A stretch of 64,000 nt of DNA from Tubiluchus corallicola (Eukaryota; Priapulida; Priapulimorpha; Priapulimorphida; Tubiluchidae). Numbering within the stretch: the first letter of the stretch is position 1; every line of letters begins with the position of its first letter. A program made the position numbers and the translations under genes. Shown piece after piece: positions 49,439 to 60,293 of this stretch. The stretch lies in contig JAQGDQ010000116.1 in NCBI GenBank assembly GCA_030141605.1, positions 538,603 to 602,602 on the forward strand, written 5' to 3'. A model generated the notes under the pieces. That model ran no database searches and was not told the DNA's origin. It saw nothing but the letters and a program-made list of their open reading frames with translations.

Positions 49439-50259
49439 CTAAGCCACGCTCAGCTGTAAGTACGTCTTCCTTGATCCAAATAAACAGAAACCATCAGGGT
49501 AGCCAGTATGTCTAGAAGCTGCATGTTTTCCTATGGACGGGCCCGGCTTCGCAACAAAGCACATAAAGGGCCATGAAAGAACGCGGTTGTTACGTCTATG
49601 TGAGGAAACAAGCATTCTCTGGATTTTGGGAAGCTTACCACTTAAGGGTGTGCATTTTGTTCTTGTTGGAACAACACCGACTTTCTTCCTAAATCCACAA
49701 TATGGCTGAACGGTCAAACTTGCATCCGGTATTGCGCAATCCCTGAAAAGGTGTATTTAAACAGCTAAGAAACTAAAGGAGAGGTGATAGGCTTCCTTTC
49801 ATCTTCCAGGCTTTAGTAGACCACACCTTATGCAAGCGTATTTTATCCAGAGTGTTTTATCCAAACTGACCCGTGTCAAACACAGTCGTTTTAAATCGCG
49901 TTTGCTTACTGTTTTATCTTAACAGAAAATTCTCGACCCTCTACTTCTCTGAAACAACACAGTGTTTGGAATAAGAGTTCTAACAAGAGAAAAGCTCCGC
50001 TTCATTAGCGGTTTCATAAGCGTGGGAAAATCGCTTGGTCTATCAACTTAGAGAAATGTGAAACTTCGTGTGGGTGCTTCAGTTCTTGCATAAAACGTTC
50101 GTATCCGTGAATCACTTTGTTTAGATTCCAGGCTGAGCAGCAGCTAGTGGCTTCCACGGTTAACTGGCTTCGCACCAAAGCTGAGGCGATTCTTACCCAG
50201 TCTAGAAATCCGCGTCTATAAAGACGGGGATGCGTAAATAAATAAATAAAAATAAACAA
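49439..50259 (-). other. GC-richer patch with two minus-strand open frames, unassigned
   Basis: Base composition is more balanced than in the flanks. Minus-strand frames at 50259-50014 (with RIASALVRSQLTVEAT and VIHGYERFMQELKHPHE) and 49717-49439 (with GFRKKVGVVPTRTK) look protein-like. I recognise neither and find no consistent splice link. The patch abuts an (AAAT)n run at 50236-50320, as retroposed sequences often do. A decayed gene copy or a mobile element fragment are the main options. Confidence 0.3.
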
Positions 50260-50376
50260 ATAAACAAATAAATAAACAGATAGACAGGTAGATAGATAAA
50301 TAAATGAAAAAATAAATTAAATAAATTGTTAGGTAGGTAGGTAGGCAAGTAGGTAACTAAGTAAGTAGGTAAGTAG

Positions 50377-50423
<47 letters not shown>

Positions 50424-50500
50424 GGTAGGTAGGTAGGTAGGTAGGTAGGTAGGTAGGTAGGTAGGTAGGTAGGTAGGTAGGTAGGTAGGTAGGTAGGTAG

Positions 50501-50537
<37 letters not shown>

Positions 50538-50570
50538 CAAGTAAGCAGGTAGGTAAGTAAGTAAATACAA
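50236..50570. repeat. (AAAT)n then (GTAG/GTAA)n tetranucleotide microsatellites
   Basis: An A-rich AAAT/AAAC segment (50236-50328) is followed by about 240 bases of GTAG and GTAA units (50330-50568). The central GTAG block is nearly perfect. The Tyr-Leu-Pro-Thr-like repeats readable on the minus strand are artefacts. Confidence 0.95.
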
Positions 50571-50599
50571 AAAATAAGTCAATAAATAGATCTAAAGAG

Positions 50600-52040
50600 C
50601 ACAAAAAAGTCTTAATGGTCAAGAACTGGAACAGTTCCACTGGAAAGAGAAGTGGGCTGGAAAAAAATCCGTCGTTTTTGCGCTAAATCAGCAAACAGTG
50701 ATTAGCAAATCAATTAGTAAAATCAATAAGTTTAATTTCATTTGACTTGACAATCAAACAAGTAAATAAATAACCGAAAGTCAAAAATTAAGGATACGTG
50801 TACCAGTAAGTAAACATTGAAATAATCAAAAGTATATGATAAATAGCACGAAGAATTTAGTAAGGAATAAATGAATAAATAAATAAACGCATGAATGAAC
50901 GAATGCACAAAGGAGCGAGTAAACGAATAAGACATGAATGCACGAATATATTTATAAATTTATGATTTATTCTTATATTTTTCATTTAGGCGTTCCTCTG
51001 TCAAATATATATGCAGTAGCTTAATATGCGAAGATTGCGAAAACTGCCTTATATTTAATATACCTTAGTATACCTTTGTTTGGTAATTGGTATAGTGGCA
51101 GAAATGATGCAGAAGCAGAAAGAAAAAAGCATACTTATTTTTTTTGTATAGCTGTCCAGAACATTTGTTGAAAGAGCCAAATGAACACTTTCAGTTCCAG
51201 AATGGTTAGGTCGCAATAATAATCGCAGGACAATCAGACCTAGATCCTGTTTTATAAATGATTGTAACTTATTTCTATGTAATTCTGTTAAGACAGGAAA
51301 CACGAGAATACTGTGCATCCTAAAAGTGCCTTGATCGAGGGGCGTAAACTACTTGGAGGAAACCACACGAACCTCTGCACGTGTCTGTCATCGGCAGCCA
51401 ATAAACGGAGTGTTACTATACTGTCCCGGGCTTTTCTGATGATTCACAAAACTCTGAATCATCGCCTCAGACCTTGTGGACATGTGTGTAGAAGCATGTA
51501 GGCCTACATTAACTGTTGCAAATTGTAACTTATCAGCAGGTCAGCAGCTCAGAGCTGCTGCAACTGCACAAGGAAGAATAGACGTTTGGCTTATGATTCA
51601 TCCAGAGAACGCGCCGAAAAGGGTGAAACATTTTGCACAATGGTTAGGGATGGTGTTGATCTTTAAAAATAAAACAGCAAATTTTAAAATCTAATTATTC
51701 GAAAGCGAATAGCCCTGTAACCAGCCAATCTACAAAGTAACTAACTCGGTAAGACATACGTTTGTAGTATGTTAAAAATGCTGCAAATTTTTATACGGTG
51801 TTTTGGATTTGAACGAAAAAGAATATTTAAAATCTTTCTACTTGGACACAACATTCAAGCTATAAGTCACGAAAGTTGTTGTTTTTCCTTGTTATTTATT
51901 GGAAATTCTTGAAGTTTAGGAGTAAATATATCTGACTATGACTGAGGCAGACAAAATAACAACACATAGTATTAAAAATTTAAACAAGATGAGCAGTGAA
52001 CAAACGCGCTTTGTTTGCTGTCCTCGTTACGGAAGTTGAA
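50600..52040. other. Long non-coding stretch, part 2
   Basis: No gene was recognised. An open stretch at 51313-51501 overlapping another at 51476-51694 is somewhat GC-richer than its surroundings but matches nothing I know. Confidence 0.4.
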
Positions 52041-52275
52041 ACTTTTTAGGTAATCCCCGTTTTGCTAGCTGACTACCACGCTAACTAGCTACGTGGTAGC
52101 AAACACGCTTTGCTTGCTGTTATCAGTTCTTGCCCCATTCTAACAGATGAAACTGGTGATCCCCGTTTCAGTAGCGAATTGTTTGCGTGGCTCATGAGCA
52201 GAGATAATCGGCATTCACAATCTGTTATTAATAGTGATGAAACTCTGTAGTAGGTGATCCCCGTTTTGCGAGTGT
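52040..52275 (+). repeat. Three spaced copies of GATGAAACT ... GGTGATCCCCGTTTTG
   Basis: GGTAATCCCCGTTTTGC (52049-52065), GGTGATCCCCGTTTC (52155-52169) and GGTGATCCCCGTTTTGCG (52253-52270) each follow GAAACT by 2-12 bases. AAACGCGCTTTGTTTGCTGT and AAACACGCTTTGCTTGCTGT also recur (near 52002 and 52103). The unit is about 100 bases and lies 650-870 bases upstream of the second bZIP start codon. Confidence 0.65.
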
Positions 52276-52916
52276 TTCTGTCAACAAAAATCCGTCTTAG
52301 TACTGTTTATTCGTAATCGTGAAATTTATCTCTTATTATAGGAAAGGTATTAACTTTCGTAATAAGTGCCATATAACTTATTAGGCCTGTACATGATTAT
52401 GTTATAGTGTCTTTGTTTGTTTATAATATTTTCGTGTCGGTAAAACTAGTGTTTCGGCTCAGCTACAGGGTAAATTTTGTTCTTCGTAGTTTATTTTTAT
52501 TTTTTGCTCAGTTTATAAAAACCGTAGGCGTGTCTGCGTCCATGTGAATGCAATGCTACTTTTTTGTAATAAAAATCTCCACCTAGTTTGCCTTAACTAC
52601 TGTTATATAAAGGCATATATCTATTGGAATGAGATTTATAATGACAAATATAATGTACAATAACACCGTTCGTTACTGCCGCATGGCGTTGTGTACCTAG
52701 AACTAATCAGCATACTAACCTTTGAACTACGTTTTGGTACGATGTGGATTGCGACGCACCGTTAAGTTTGAGTGAAAAGTCAGAGTATCTATGATGAGCA
52801 AAGCTGTTTAGAAAGCAGGTCTTGGGCTTGAGACCTAGTATGGGTGCAACATTTTTCAGTCTTTCTAAATTAATATTGCTGTCTTTCTTGAGTACATATA
52901 TTTTTTGTTGACAGTC

Positions 52917-54819
52917 ATGTTTCAAATGCGAGATGTTATTACCGCTGCTGATGATTCTTCAAGACCACAGGACGCATTGCAAGCCATCTGTGACGGTCTT
53001 CCAACTGCTCTGAATGATCATCCTGACATTCCTGAACAGCAGATGTCAAACGGCTTTCCACGACGTACCATGCCTGTAGATATACCACCTGTACAGCCAC
53101 CTGAAATGGCCGAGATTATTCCTGCATACCAGCCTAACACTTCATTATCAGATCTTACTAGTCCAGCGGGATCTTGTTTCAATTATCTACAGTTTTCTCC
53201 TTCTGACACCCGTGACCATGACAACTTTCCGTTCTCGACGTCTGTTAATTCTTCTGATGAAGAGAAAACTTACACCACACTGAGCATATCATTGTCAGGT
53301 CCTCAAACTAACACTCATATGGCTAACAACAATCTTTCCCTTTATCGGGATCAAAACGTTTTGTCTCCTCCAGCTGCTACAGTGAGCAACAACAGCAGCA
53401 GCAGCTCGGCATTCGAATGGAATGCTGGTGCAAGTGATGCTTCCATGCAAAGTCTTCTCTCAGATGAGTCTGGTTTCGTAAAAGCCGTAATGAATGTGGC
53501 AGTGAAAATGAACCTTCAACAGAAAATCAAGAGCAAGAAAGGCAACATTAAACCAGAATATCGCCAGTCAGTGGAAGAAAAAGTAGGTTTTAATGTTATG
53601 ATCATGTCTTTAGCTTTAACGTGAATACATATGCACATCATAATTGTTCTGATATTTGAGCCTAGATTGAATAGATTTCATTTTCCTGGTCAGATTCTGT
53701 GACTGGGTTTATGCGTGACAGTACGAAACAGGTGCAGACGATTTTGAGGTGTATGTATATGCATACAGAATATCCGAGTATTGGAAATGCGCTTGATTTA
53801 ATGCTACATGTATTCTGGTACGCGATTTGCCAAATTGTATGAAAAAGTACTACGAAAGGCCAAATTACGCGTTATTGTTAATATTACAGTACATAAAAAC
53901 ATAGCTATCCATGTATCGAGCAAATACATTTAAAACATGATTTTTTGGGACTAGCTTGATTGGCAACCCACAAATCCACTGAGCAATTAAGTTTGTACAT
54001 TTCGGTTGACTTTCTCATAAATGGTTGCTTCACGTTTACAACATCGTTGGTTCTGCTGTTTGTGATTAGACAGGTTTTCACCTAACTAAAGTATATTTTC
54101 CTTTAGCTTAGTCCGGAAGATGAACGAAAACGACAGGATAGAAGATTGCGAAACAAAAAAGCAGCCGAGAAGTGCCGCAACAAGAGGCGCACGGAGCAGA
54201 ATCAGTTGGAAGAGGTATAGGTCTAAAATTTTATTATTTTGTTGCCACATTATGTTATACTGCATATATATTCCCAACATTTTACAATAGTGATGTTACA
54301 GATGATGAGTACATGTTATGCCCAGTGATAGTATAATGGCTATCTAATAGACCTAACAGTCCGATACTGTCCGTACCAGCACTTATCGTGATGCACGGGC
54401 CACTTAAATTTTGTGTAAATGTTGCTAAAACAATTATTGCAGTCATAGGGAAATTTGAGAACACACGAACGTGTGAATAAAACAAAGTGACGTGAAAACA
54501 AGAAAACGTTTTATTAACATTACAACAATTGTTTTAGAAAGCCAAAGTTTTAAAGGAGGAGAATGAGAGCCTGAAGCAAGAATGCGCAAAACTAGAAAAA
54601 CAGAAAAATACTTTTAAAGACTTATTGAAGGATCATGAATTGATATGTGCTTTAATGCCATTTTCTTCACACCAAGTGGGCAACAATGTTCTTGACATCC
54701 ATAATACCTGTAACCATGTCTTCGATATGGAAATGGTCTTCGGGAGGAGCTTGCCTGGAAAAAACTGCACATTTAATGATCATAGTAGCCTTTCTGAGCT
54801 GCAACCAGATATTTTATAA
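52917..54819 (+). CDS. Fos/ATF3-like bZIP transcription factor (three coding exons)
   Basis: Exons: 52917-53582, 54107-54214, 54538-54819; both introns are phase 0. The product is 351 residues. The start is ATG at 52917, three bases after a pyrimidine-rich acceptor (TTTTTTGTTGACAG), so a non-coding leader exon is upstream. Residues 1-222 are Pro/Ser/Asn-rich without a known domain; they include a Ser run coded by AGC units and the SUMO-type IKPE. The bZIP begins LSPEDERKRQDRRLRN and continues KKAAEKCRNKRR; the five Fos DNA contacts (Asn, Ala, Ala, Cys, Arg) are kept. Heptads are L-L-L-L-F, closing with KDHELIC like the HRPTC of ATF3. The middle exon is exactly 108 nt, as in the Fos gene upstream. 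The basic region diverges from canonical ATF3/JDP2, so orthology is open: a lineage-specific Fos duplicate or a fast-evolving ATF3/JDP2. Confidence 0.9.
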
Positions 54820-54848
54820 TAAGTTATCTAACCGTAACAGGTATGCGT

Positions 54849-54854
54849 AAATAA
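54849..54854 (+). terminator. Candidate poly(A) signal of the second bZIP gene
   Basis: AATAAA 30 bases after the stop codon with T-rich sequence downstream. A second AATAAA at 56293-56298 has a TGTTTTGTGTT element about 20 bases on and would give a 1.5-kb 3' UTR. Confidence 0.45.
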
Positions 54855-54859
54855 ATTAA

Positions 54860-56570
54860 AACATTCTTTTTTCTAGTAAAGAAACCATATGAATGCTATA
54901 TAGAAAATTAAGACAAGCATGTTTTTGAATCTTGACCTTTGTGCATTCTATTTGGCTAATCAAATCTTTTGTGCTCGAATTTTGTATCAAAATTTTGCTG
55001 ATTACAAGATGCGCAGTAGGTGTCTATTTAATAAACCAAATATTATTCTTTTGTAGTCTATTGTTTTACGATAAACTCCTGCATATGCCACGGGGCGGGC
55101 ATCCCATAAATATACATACTGTTTTCACTTGATAGATTGTACCAAATCAGCCGCGGTCACAGAGTGGTATATCAGCGAGTTTCATAATAAGTTTTGGTGA
55201 TTGTTTGCATTAAACTGTGTATTAACAAAAATGAAACAGGTGTTTTTCCTTTGCAGCATGTTAGCCAAAAAGTAAGTAGGTATCAAAAATGATTGTTATT
55301 GTGACAGCTTAATTATGTAACGGTAACGTATACTCTCGAAAATGTTGTGAATCATTGCGAAACTAGTTTAGTATTCAGTTTTCCATGATGTGCCTAATAT
55401 ACTACTACTACTAAACAATAATGTAGGTTAACTAGCGACTAGAAATTATGGTTGTGTATTGTGTTATTTCTTACGCTGTATTTTTCAATAGTGTGAACAC
55501 ATATAGTTTAGACTTCATTTGTTAATGTTATCATATCATTTAATTACTTGCCCTAAGGGCTGTCATATTATCTGTTCCCTAATTATACTTGTCATGTGTG
55601 AGCTGTAGTATTACGATACATGGCGAGTATTCCATCTGTTTATCCATACTTTATAGATTTTTACTAGTACTCTGGCAGTAATAAATTTAGAACTTTGTTA
55701 TTGTCTTATTGTACATAATACGCACCTATTTAAGAGTATAAAAAATAAAATTACAGTGTGATACAGAGATGGAATAGTAATATATTACCTTCAAACGACA
55801 TGTAGTTGACACAGACTAAACTAACAAGTAGCGAAGTAGCACAAGTACTATAATTTGTTGTTTCTCTTAAAGTGTGCAATTCAGTGATTACGTAATGCAA
55901 TGTAAAAATTATAAGCTGGCGGGCGGTATATGTTATTGAACTGTAATGTTGTGTCATTGTTGTTGAAAGCTGTGGGGAATGGATAAATTTAAAAGTCAAG
56001 ACTTGTTAGTCACAATTGAAGCTGCCTCCAACTGATTAATTTATTTATTTTGTTATTTAATGTTATTTTTAATATCGAAAAATGGAAATTTTTTGTTTAT
56101 TATGTTAGGATAACCAAGTCTGCTATGTTGATCAAATCCAATTTTAAATTTGTTGTTGTAATTTCGATTCAAAATTTGACTTTATACGTTTTTAGTCGCC
56201 CTAGTGGAGAATTGCATACTTTCTAAGTGCTAGCGCAGTATTCATTAGTATGTCACTCAACAGTTTTATATTTTTGTAAAAGCGAATTCGAAAATAAATG
56301 TGTAGCAAAATGTTTTGTGTTCGGGAGTTTATCTAGCATGCTTTAAGTGATCTGTACAATCATTATGTTAACTGTATGTATCTTACAATTAGCCTTCGTC
56401 TTGTTCTTCCATACTTGTTTTTGTGTCTTCGATCTCTGCTTTTATAACACCCTCATTTCCTTCATTTTGTTCGCTTTTTATTTCTCCGTGCAGTACTCTT
56501 TCAGCTACAAATTCCTACAACTATCTGATAATACTCAGTAGGCACAGTCGGTTGTGATGATGTTAGATTC
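54860..56570. other. 3' UTR or intergenic sequence after the second bZIP gene
   Basis: AT-rich and without recognised exons. If the distal poly(A) signal at 56293 is used, most of this is 3' UTR. Confidence 0.4.
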
Positions 56571-56618
56571 TGAGCATTCGATGTTGGTTAAATGAAAATT
56601 TTCTTGACGTTTTGACGG

Positions 56619-56795
56619 CGTTGTATTTTCGTCAGAATCTGTCAAACACATAGCCGTCATACAACCATCTCACAACCGTTGGATTATGGTCAGAATCTGA
56701 CTAATACGCAACCATCATACAACCTTTTCAGGACCGTCGGATTTTCGTTAGATTCTGACCGTCACACAGCTGTTGGATTTTGGTTAAAATATGAC
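56619..56795. repeat. 58-bp minisatellite, about three and a half units
   Basis: The core CGTTGGATTTTSGTCAGAATCTGAC (variants) starts at 56619, 56677, 56735 and 56771. The first two steps are 58 bases, the last 36, so the final unit has an internal deletion. ACAACC words fill the rest of each unit. Confidence 0.8.
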
Positions 56796-56991
56796 CGGTA
56801 CGCTTCTCAGGATAGGTTTAACTGTTACTAGGTGACTTGTCTAAAATGTTCATGGAAATCGCTGATAATTAATTCCCACTCTACTGATAAAATAATTATT
56901 ATATTCAACCAAGTCCTCGCGTGGCCGGATTAGTGTCTTTATCTAGCACATAGACTCCTATTCTGACCTTGTGTTAGTAAAAGCCACTAGT

Positions 56992-57017
56992 CACGTGCAC
57001 ACCTGAGCTTATAAAAA
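56992..57017 (+). promoter_or_regulatory. E-box plus TATA core promoter
   Basis: CACGTG at 56992-56997 and TATAAAAA at 57010-57017 are followed, about 30 bases on, by initiator-like GTCAGTG (57041-57047). The spacing is that of a focused RNA polymerase II promoter. Confidence 0.6.
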
Positions 57018-57041
57018 GGGAAGGTCTGCTGTAGATCCTTG

Positions 57042-57290
57042 TCAGTGGTCGTGTCTTTCATCGCAGCTCTGTTCACATTTCACAGGCTTTGCCGCAAACT
57101 CTGTTCTTTTAGGTAAGCTATTTGTAATATTTTGTAATAAATTGTCATTTCGACTTTATTATTCGGGTTCTGTTTTGGTTTGGTGTAGAGCGACTTAATT
57201 GAAACATGCCGCATGGTGTAGGCCGCAGTGCCATCCGTCCTGCCTCCGTTAAAAGCGGACAGCAGTCCAATATTATGCTCTCAAAGCCTC
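57042..57290 (+). CDS. Orphan 5' exons: non-coding exon and 28-codon start exon
   Basis: The presumed first exon 57042-57112 has no ATG and ends at donor GTAAGC. A 76-base intron ends at acceptor GGTTTGGTGTAG (57188). Exon 2 has ATG at 57206 and 28 codons, MPHGVGRSAIRPASVKSGQQ onward, rich in basic and small residues, up to a strong donor GTACGT at 57291 in phase 1. If unspliced, the frame ends 12 codons later. I found no phase-1 continuation before 64000, so the gene either continues outside the window or is short. The product is not recognised. A third bZIP (BATF-type) would fit the cluster but nothing in the peptide proves it. Confidence 0.35.
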
Positions 57291-58241
57291 GTACGTATCA
57301 CACAACCTGCAATCTTGAGAGCTATTGAGTGACGTGAAAGGTCCATGGTCAAATGCTAGATCGTCCAACACATCTTACAGATGTGTCCTAAGCTTGTCTT
57401 TTGAATATCGATCAATGGCATGTTTCTGAGTATTCTAGCTAGTCTCCAAATCAGGATAGCTCTAATAAGTTCGGCAGGGCTGAGGTCCAGTGAGTAGTGA
57501 ATTTGTAAACCATTCACATTCAGTTCGATTTGCTTCAGTCGTACCCCCAAGATTGTAGATTGCGCGAAGCGCACAAGACTTGCACAATAACGAATAGGTT
57601 TTCAATTGACTGAGCAGTACTAGGATGTAATAAATTGTTCTGGGCCGCTATTCGTTGTTTTTCTACCCTCTAGTATGTATGTTTCACCCTGCATAACATT
57701 TTTTACTGCATCGTATTATGCACACGGTGCGTGGCCGCACAGAAATCGTGAAATTATGGAGTTCAATCAGCTCACGATCGCCGTCTTTGAAATTACGTTG
57801 TAACAAAGTGTATAAAGAGGAAGTGACGAAACTCTAATGTTACGTATTTCCTTTTTGCGATTAGCGGCTATGCTGGCGGCATCAAACGGCCATTCAGTGA
57901 AAAATTTGGAGCGCCGCATTGACTGTAATAATAATATTATTAAGTTCACCAGTAGTGTTGGCATACGTGCAATTTTGATAAGCCAAAATCACTTTTGCGT
58001 TTTTAATAAAAGAAGTATATCTCAATTAAAAACAATTATTAGTTTAAAAAAACTGAAAACATTTCATGAAAAGGAAAAAAATTGTAGCAATAAGTTTGTA
58101 ATATGTACTTGCAAATGCCTGTTCAGTTTTCTTGTAAGTAAAATTTTATTGTTTTTCCTGAGGAAAGAGGCTAGCTGACTGCGTGATGGGCTGCCTGCTA
58201 TGTAAAGAAGTAATGCATTTTTCATTGATTTATTGATTTTT

Positions 58242-58283
58242 CTCTCCCCCCCTCTCTTAGAGATAAAGAGGGGGAGAGAGAGA
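58242..58283. repeat. Pyrimidine/purine inverted repeat
   Basis: CTCTCCCCCCCTCTCTT is followed after about six bases by AAGAGGGGGAGAGAGAGAG. The arms pair almost completely, giving a hairpin. Confidence 0.6.
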
Positions 58284-58500
58284 GAGGGTTAAAAGAAAGA
58301 CGGAACTATGAACTATGAATTTTATTTCACACATCAAAATACAATATTGTACACATAAATAAACAATAAATAAAATAATTTGAGTAGTGTGAGGTGAGTG
58401 TACGACCATACGGTCATTAACACACTCACCTTACTTAAATGAAAATGAAAAATTATTAAAGATATGCGTGCTTTTGTAGATGACTCAATGAAATTGATGT

Positions 58501-58670
58501 AATAAAGTAAATGATGCAATAATAGCAAGGAAACATGAGAAAAACACAATATGGAATTACGATTTTGATATAAATATTGAAATAATTTTGAAATAAAGTA
58601 AAAGATGTAATGAACAGCAAGAGGAAACATGAGGAAAACTTAATATGTAATTACGATTTTGATATAGGCG
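58501..58670 (+). repeat. 91-bp tandem duplication
   Basis: Copies start at 58501 and 58592 with AATAAAGTAAA. Shared words are GGAAACATGAG and AATTACGATTTTGATATA. A weaker third relative may start near 58714. Confidence 0.8.
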
Positions 58671-58699
58671 GCGATGAATGAATAATTTCATTTAAATTG

Positions 58700-59190
58700 A
58701 TTTATACCTTACTAATAAAGTAACAAAGGTCGTAATGGTACCGTAATGTACCTATTAGCAAAAGAAAAACATTAGTGCAAAAAATGACCAAATTCAAGCT
58801 GTCATATTGTCCATGCATAACTCAATATGAGAAAAACATGCAAAATAATAACAATAATACTAAATAAAAATAATAAAAAACAAACTAAATAAAATGAAAA
58901 GCAAGCTAGCCAAACAGAAATTTAAACAAACTTTCAAATAGGGAACTGAATCAAGCTGCAAAGTACATGCATTAAAATAATATTAAAGAGTCTAATTAAT
59001 AAACAAAACAAAAGAACATTATACAAGTACATTTTTTACATGTAAGCAAACTGTATTTAATGAACATTTATTTTGATGTAAGCCTAACTGAATCTTAAAA
59101 AATTAGGCCAAATATAAGTAATGTCTGCACATGATATTATAAGGTATTATGACACGTGTGCAGATTCTAATTTATGCTTCTCGCCTGAAT
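58700..59190. other. AT-rich non-coding stretch
   Basis: Nothing coding was recognised. It is dominated by AATAA-like runs. Confidence 0.45.
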
Positions 59191-59193
59191 TCT

Positions 59194-59296
59194 TTAACTA
59201 GGTTTTGACATAGTTAGTTGGTTGTTATAGAGGTGGAAGTTATGTCCGCTGCTTAGGATGACAGCTCTGATGTTTCCTTCAGTTATTTTTTGTTCA
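59194..59296 (-). other. Possible terminal exon of a minus-strand gene
   Basis: The minus strand has a textbook acceptor (CTCCTCTTTTTTATTATCAG) followed by an open segment including KITEGNIRAVILSSGHNF and ending at TAA (59196-59194). About 600 bases upstream on the same strand, ATGCAGCCAG precedes a GTAATT donor (59915-59906). I could not connect the two in phase, so this stays a lead. The peptide is not recognised. Confidence 0.25.
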
Positions 59297-60293
59297 CTGA
59301 TAATAAAAAAGAGGAGTAATGTTGTAAATACATCTCTGCTTGTTCAACGTAATTTTATAACTAACTCCAACTCATAACAAAGGCCAATGTATGATTATAT
59401 GCTTTTTAAACATTTTTTAACTTGGAATTAACAAAACATGCAGATGTTTAGATTAAGTTATGTTCTGGAAAATTATTTGCTCTTCTGAAAAAATCGATTT
59501 TTTTCTATGAAAGGTACTACACATGAAAGTCAGGCCTAATATATCTTCAAGTTATATTTCCTGATAAGAACATATGAAATAGAAATGTTTTTTAGAAAAA
59601 ATATTTCTCCAGAAATCGAATACTACATGAGCCAGGTATTCTTTCTTTTGATCAACTTTCTTAACTTCTTTTGTAAATAAGCCTATTAATTTTTATGAGA
59701 TATGATTATAATAATTTTTATTTTAACTACAAATTATTCTCAACGCCTTATGCTTACTTTAAATAATATTCAAAAAGATAACAGCTGCTATAAATCGCCA
59801 AAAAAGAGAGATGTAGGCCTTGCAGTATTTGCTTAGCGTACAAAATATTTAACTAGTAACAAAAGTTTAAAAACTGTGTTATAATTAACATTTTATTATA
59901 ATTACCTGGCTGCATCCTTGCGAAATTTAAAAAGATATCTTTTTGTGTTTTTGCAACTCACTGCTGAGCAATTTATGAGCGCCTGTTAACCGGGCTGGTT
60001 TTGATGGTCTCATCAATTCATCTGCTACAGTACCCACAGCCTGCGCTGTTGCGTACCTGACAACAACAGGCCGCACTGAATAGCCGCTAGGGCGACACTA
60101 ACTGCGCGAACTACTGCGCAGAAGGATTTTCCCTACTTTATTGTGTATACTTTGGTTGTAATGTTATTATCTATGGTTGGCTTTTGGTTGCCCATCTTTC
60201 TACAGTAAACAATCAACTGCTAGATTATCAAATTCGTTTCTTTAGAACTTGCTTTCTAAAAAATTGTGAATTTTAAACATTTTATTTTGAAAA

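Noticed and set aside
50202-50640. Long minus-strand frames with Tyr-Leu-Pro-Thr repeats
   Set aside because: All are translations of the GTAG/GTAA microsatellite in different frames.
55255-55280. A 16-base micro-exon between a TTTGCAG acceptor and a GTAAGT-like donor
   Set aside because: It lies after the stop codon and poly(A) signal of the second bZIP gene, with nothing to join to.
57356-57574. 72-codon minus-strand frame after the orphan exon
   Set aside because: It has a slightly LINE-like composition but no diagnostic motif; I could not support a call.
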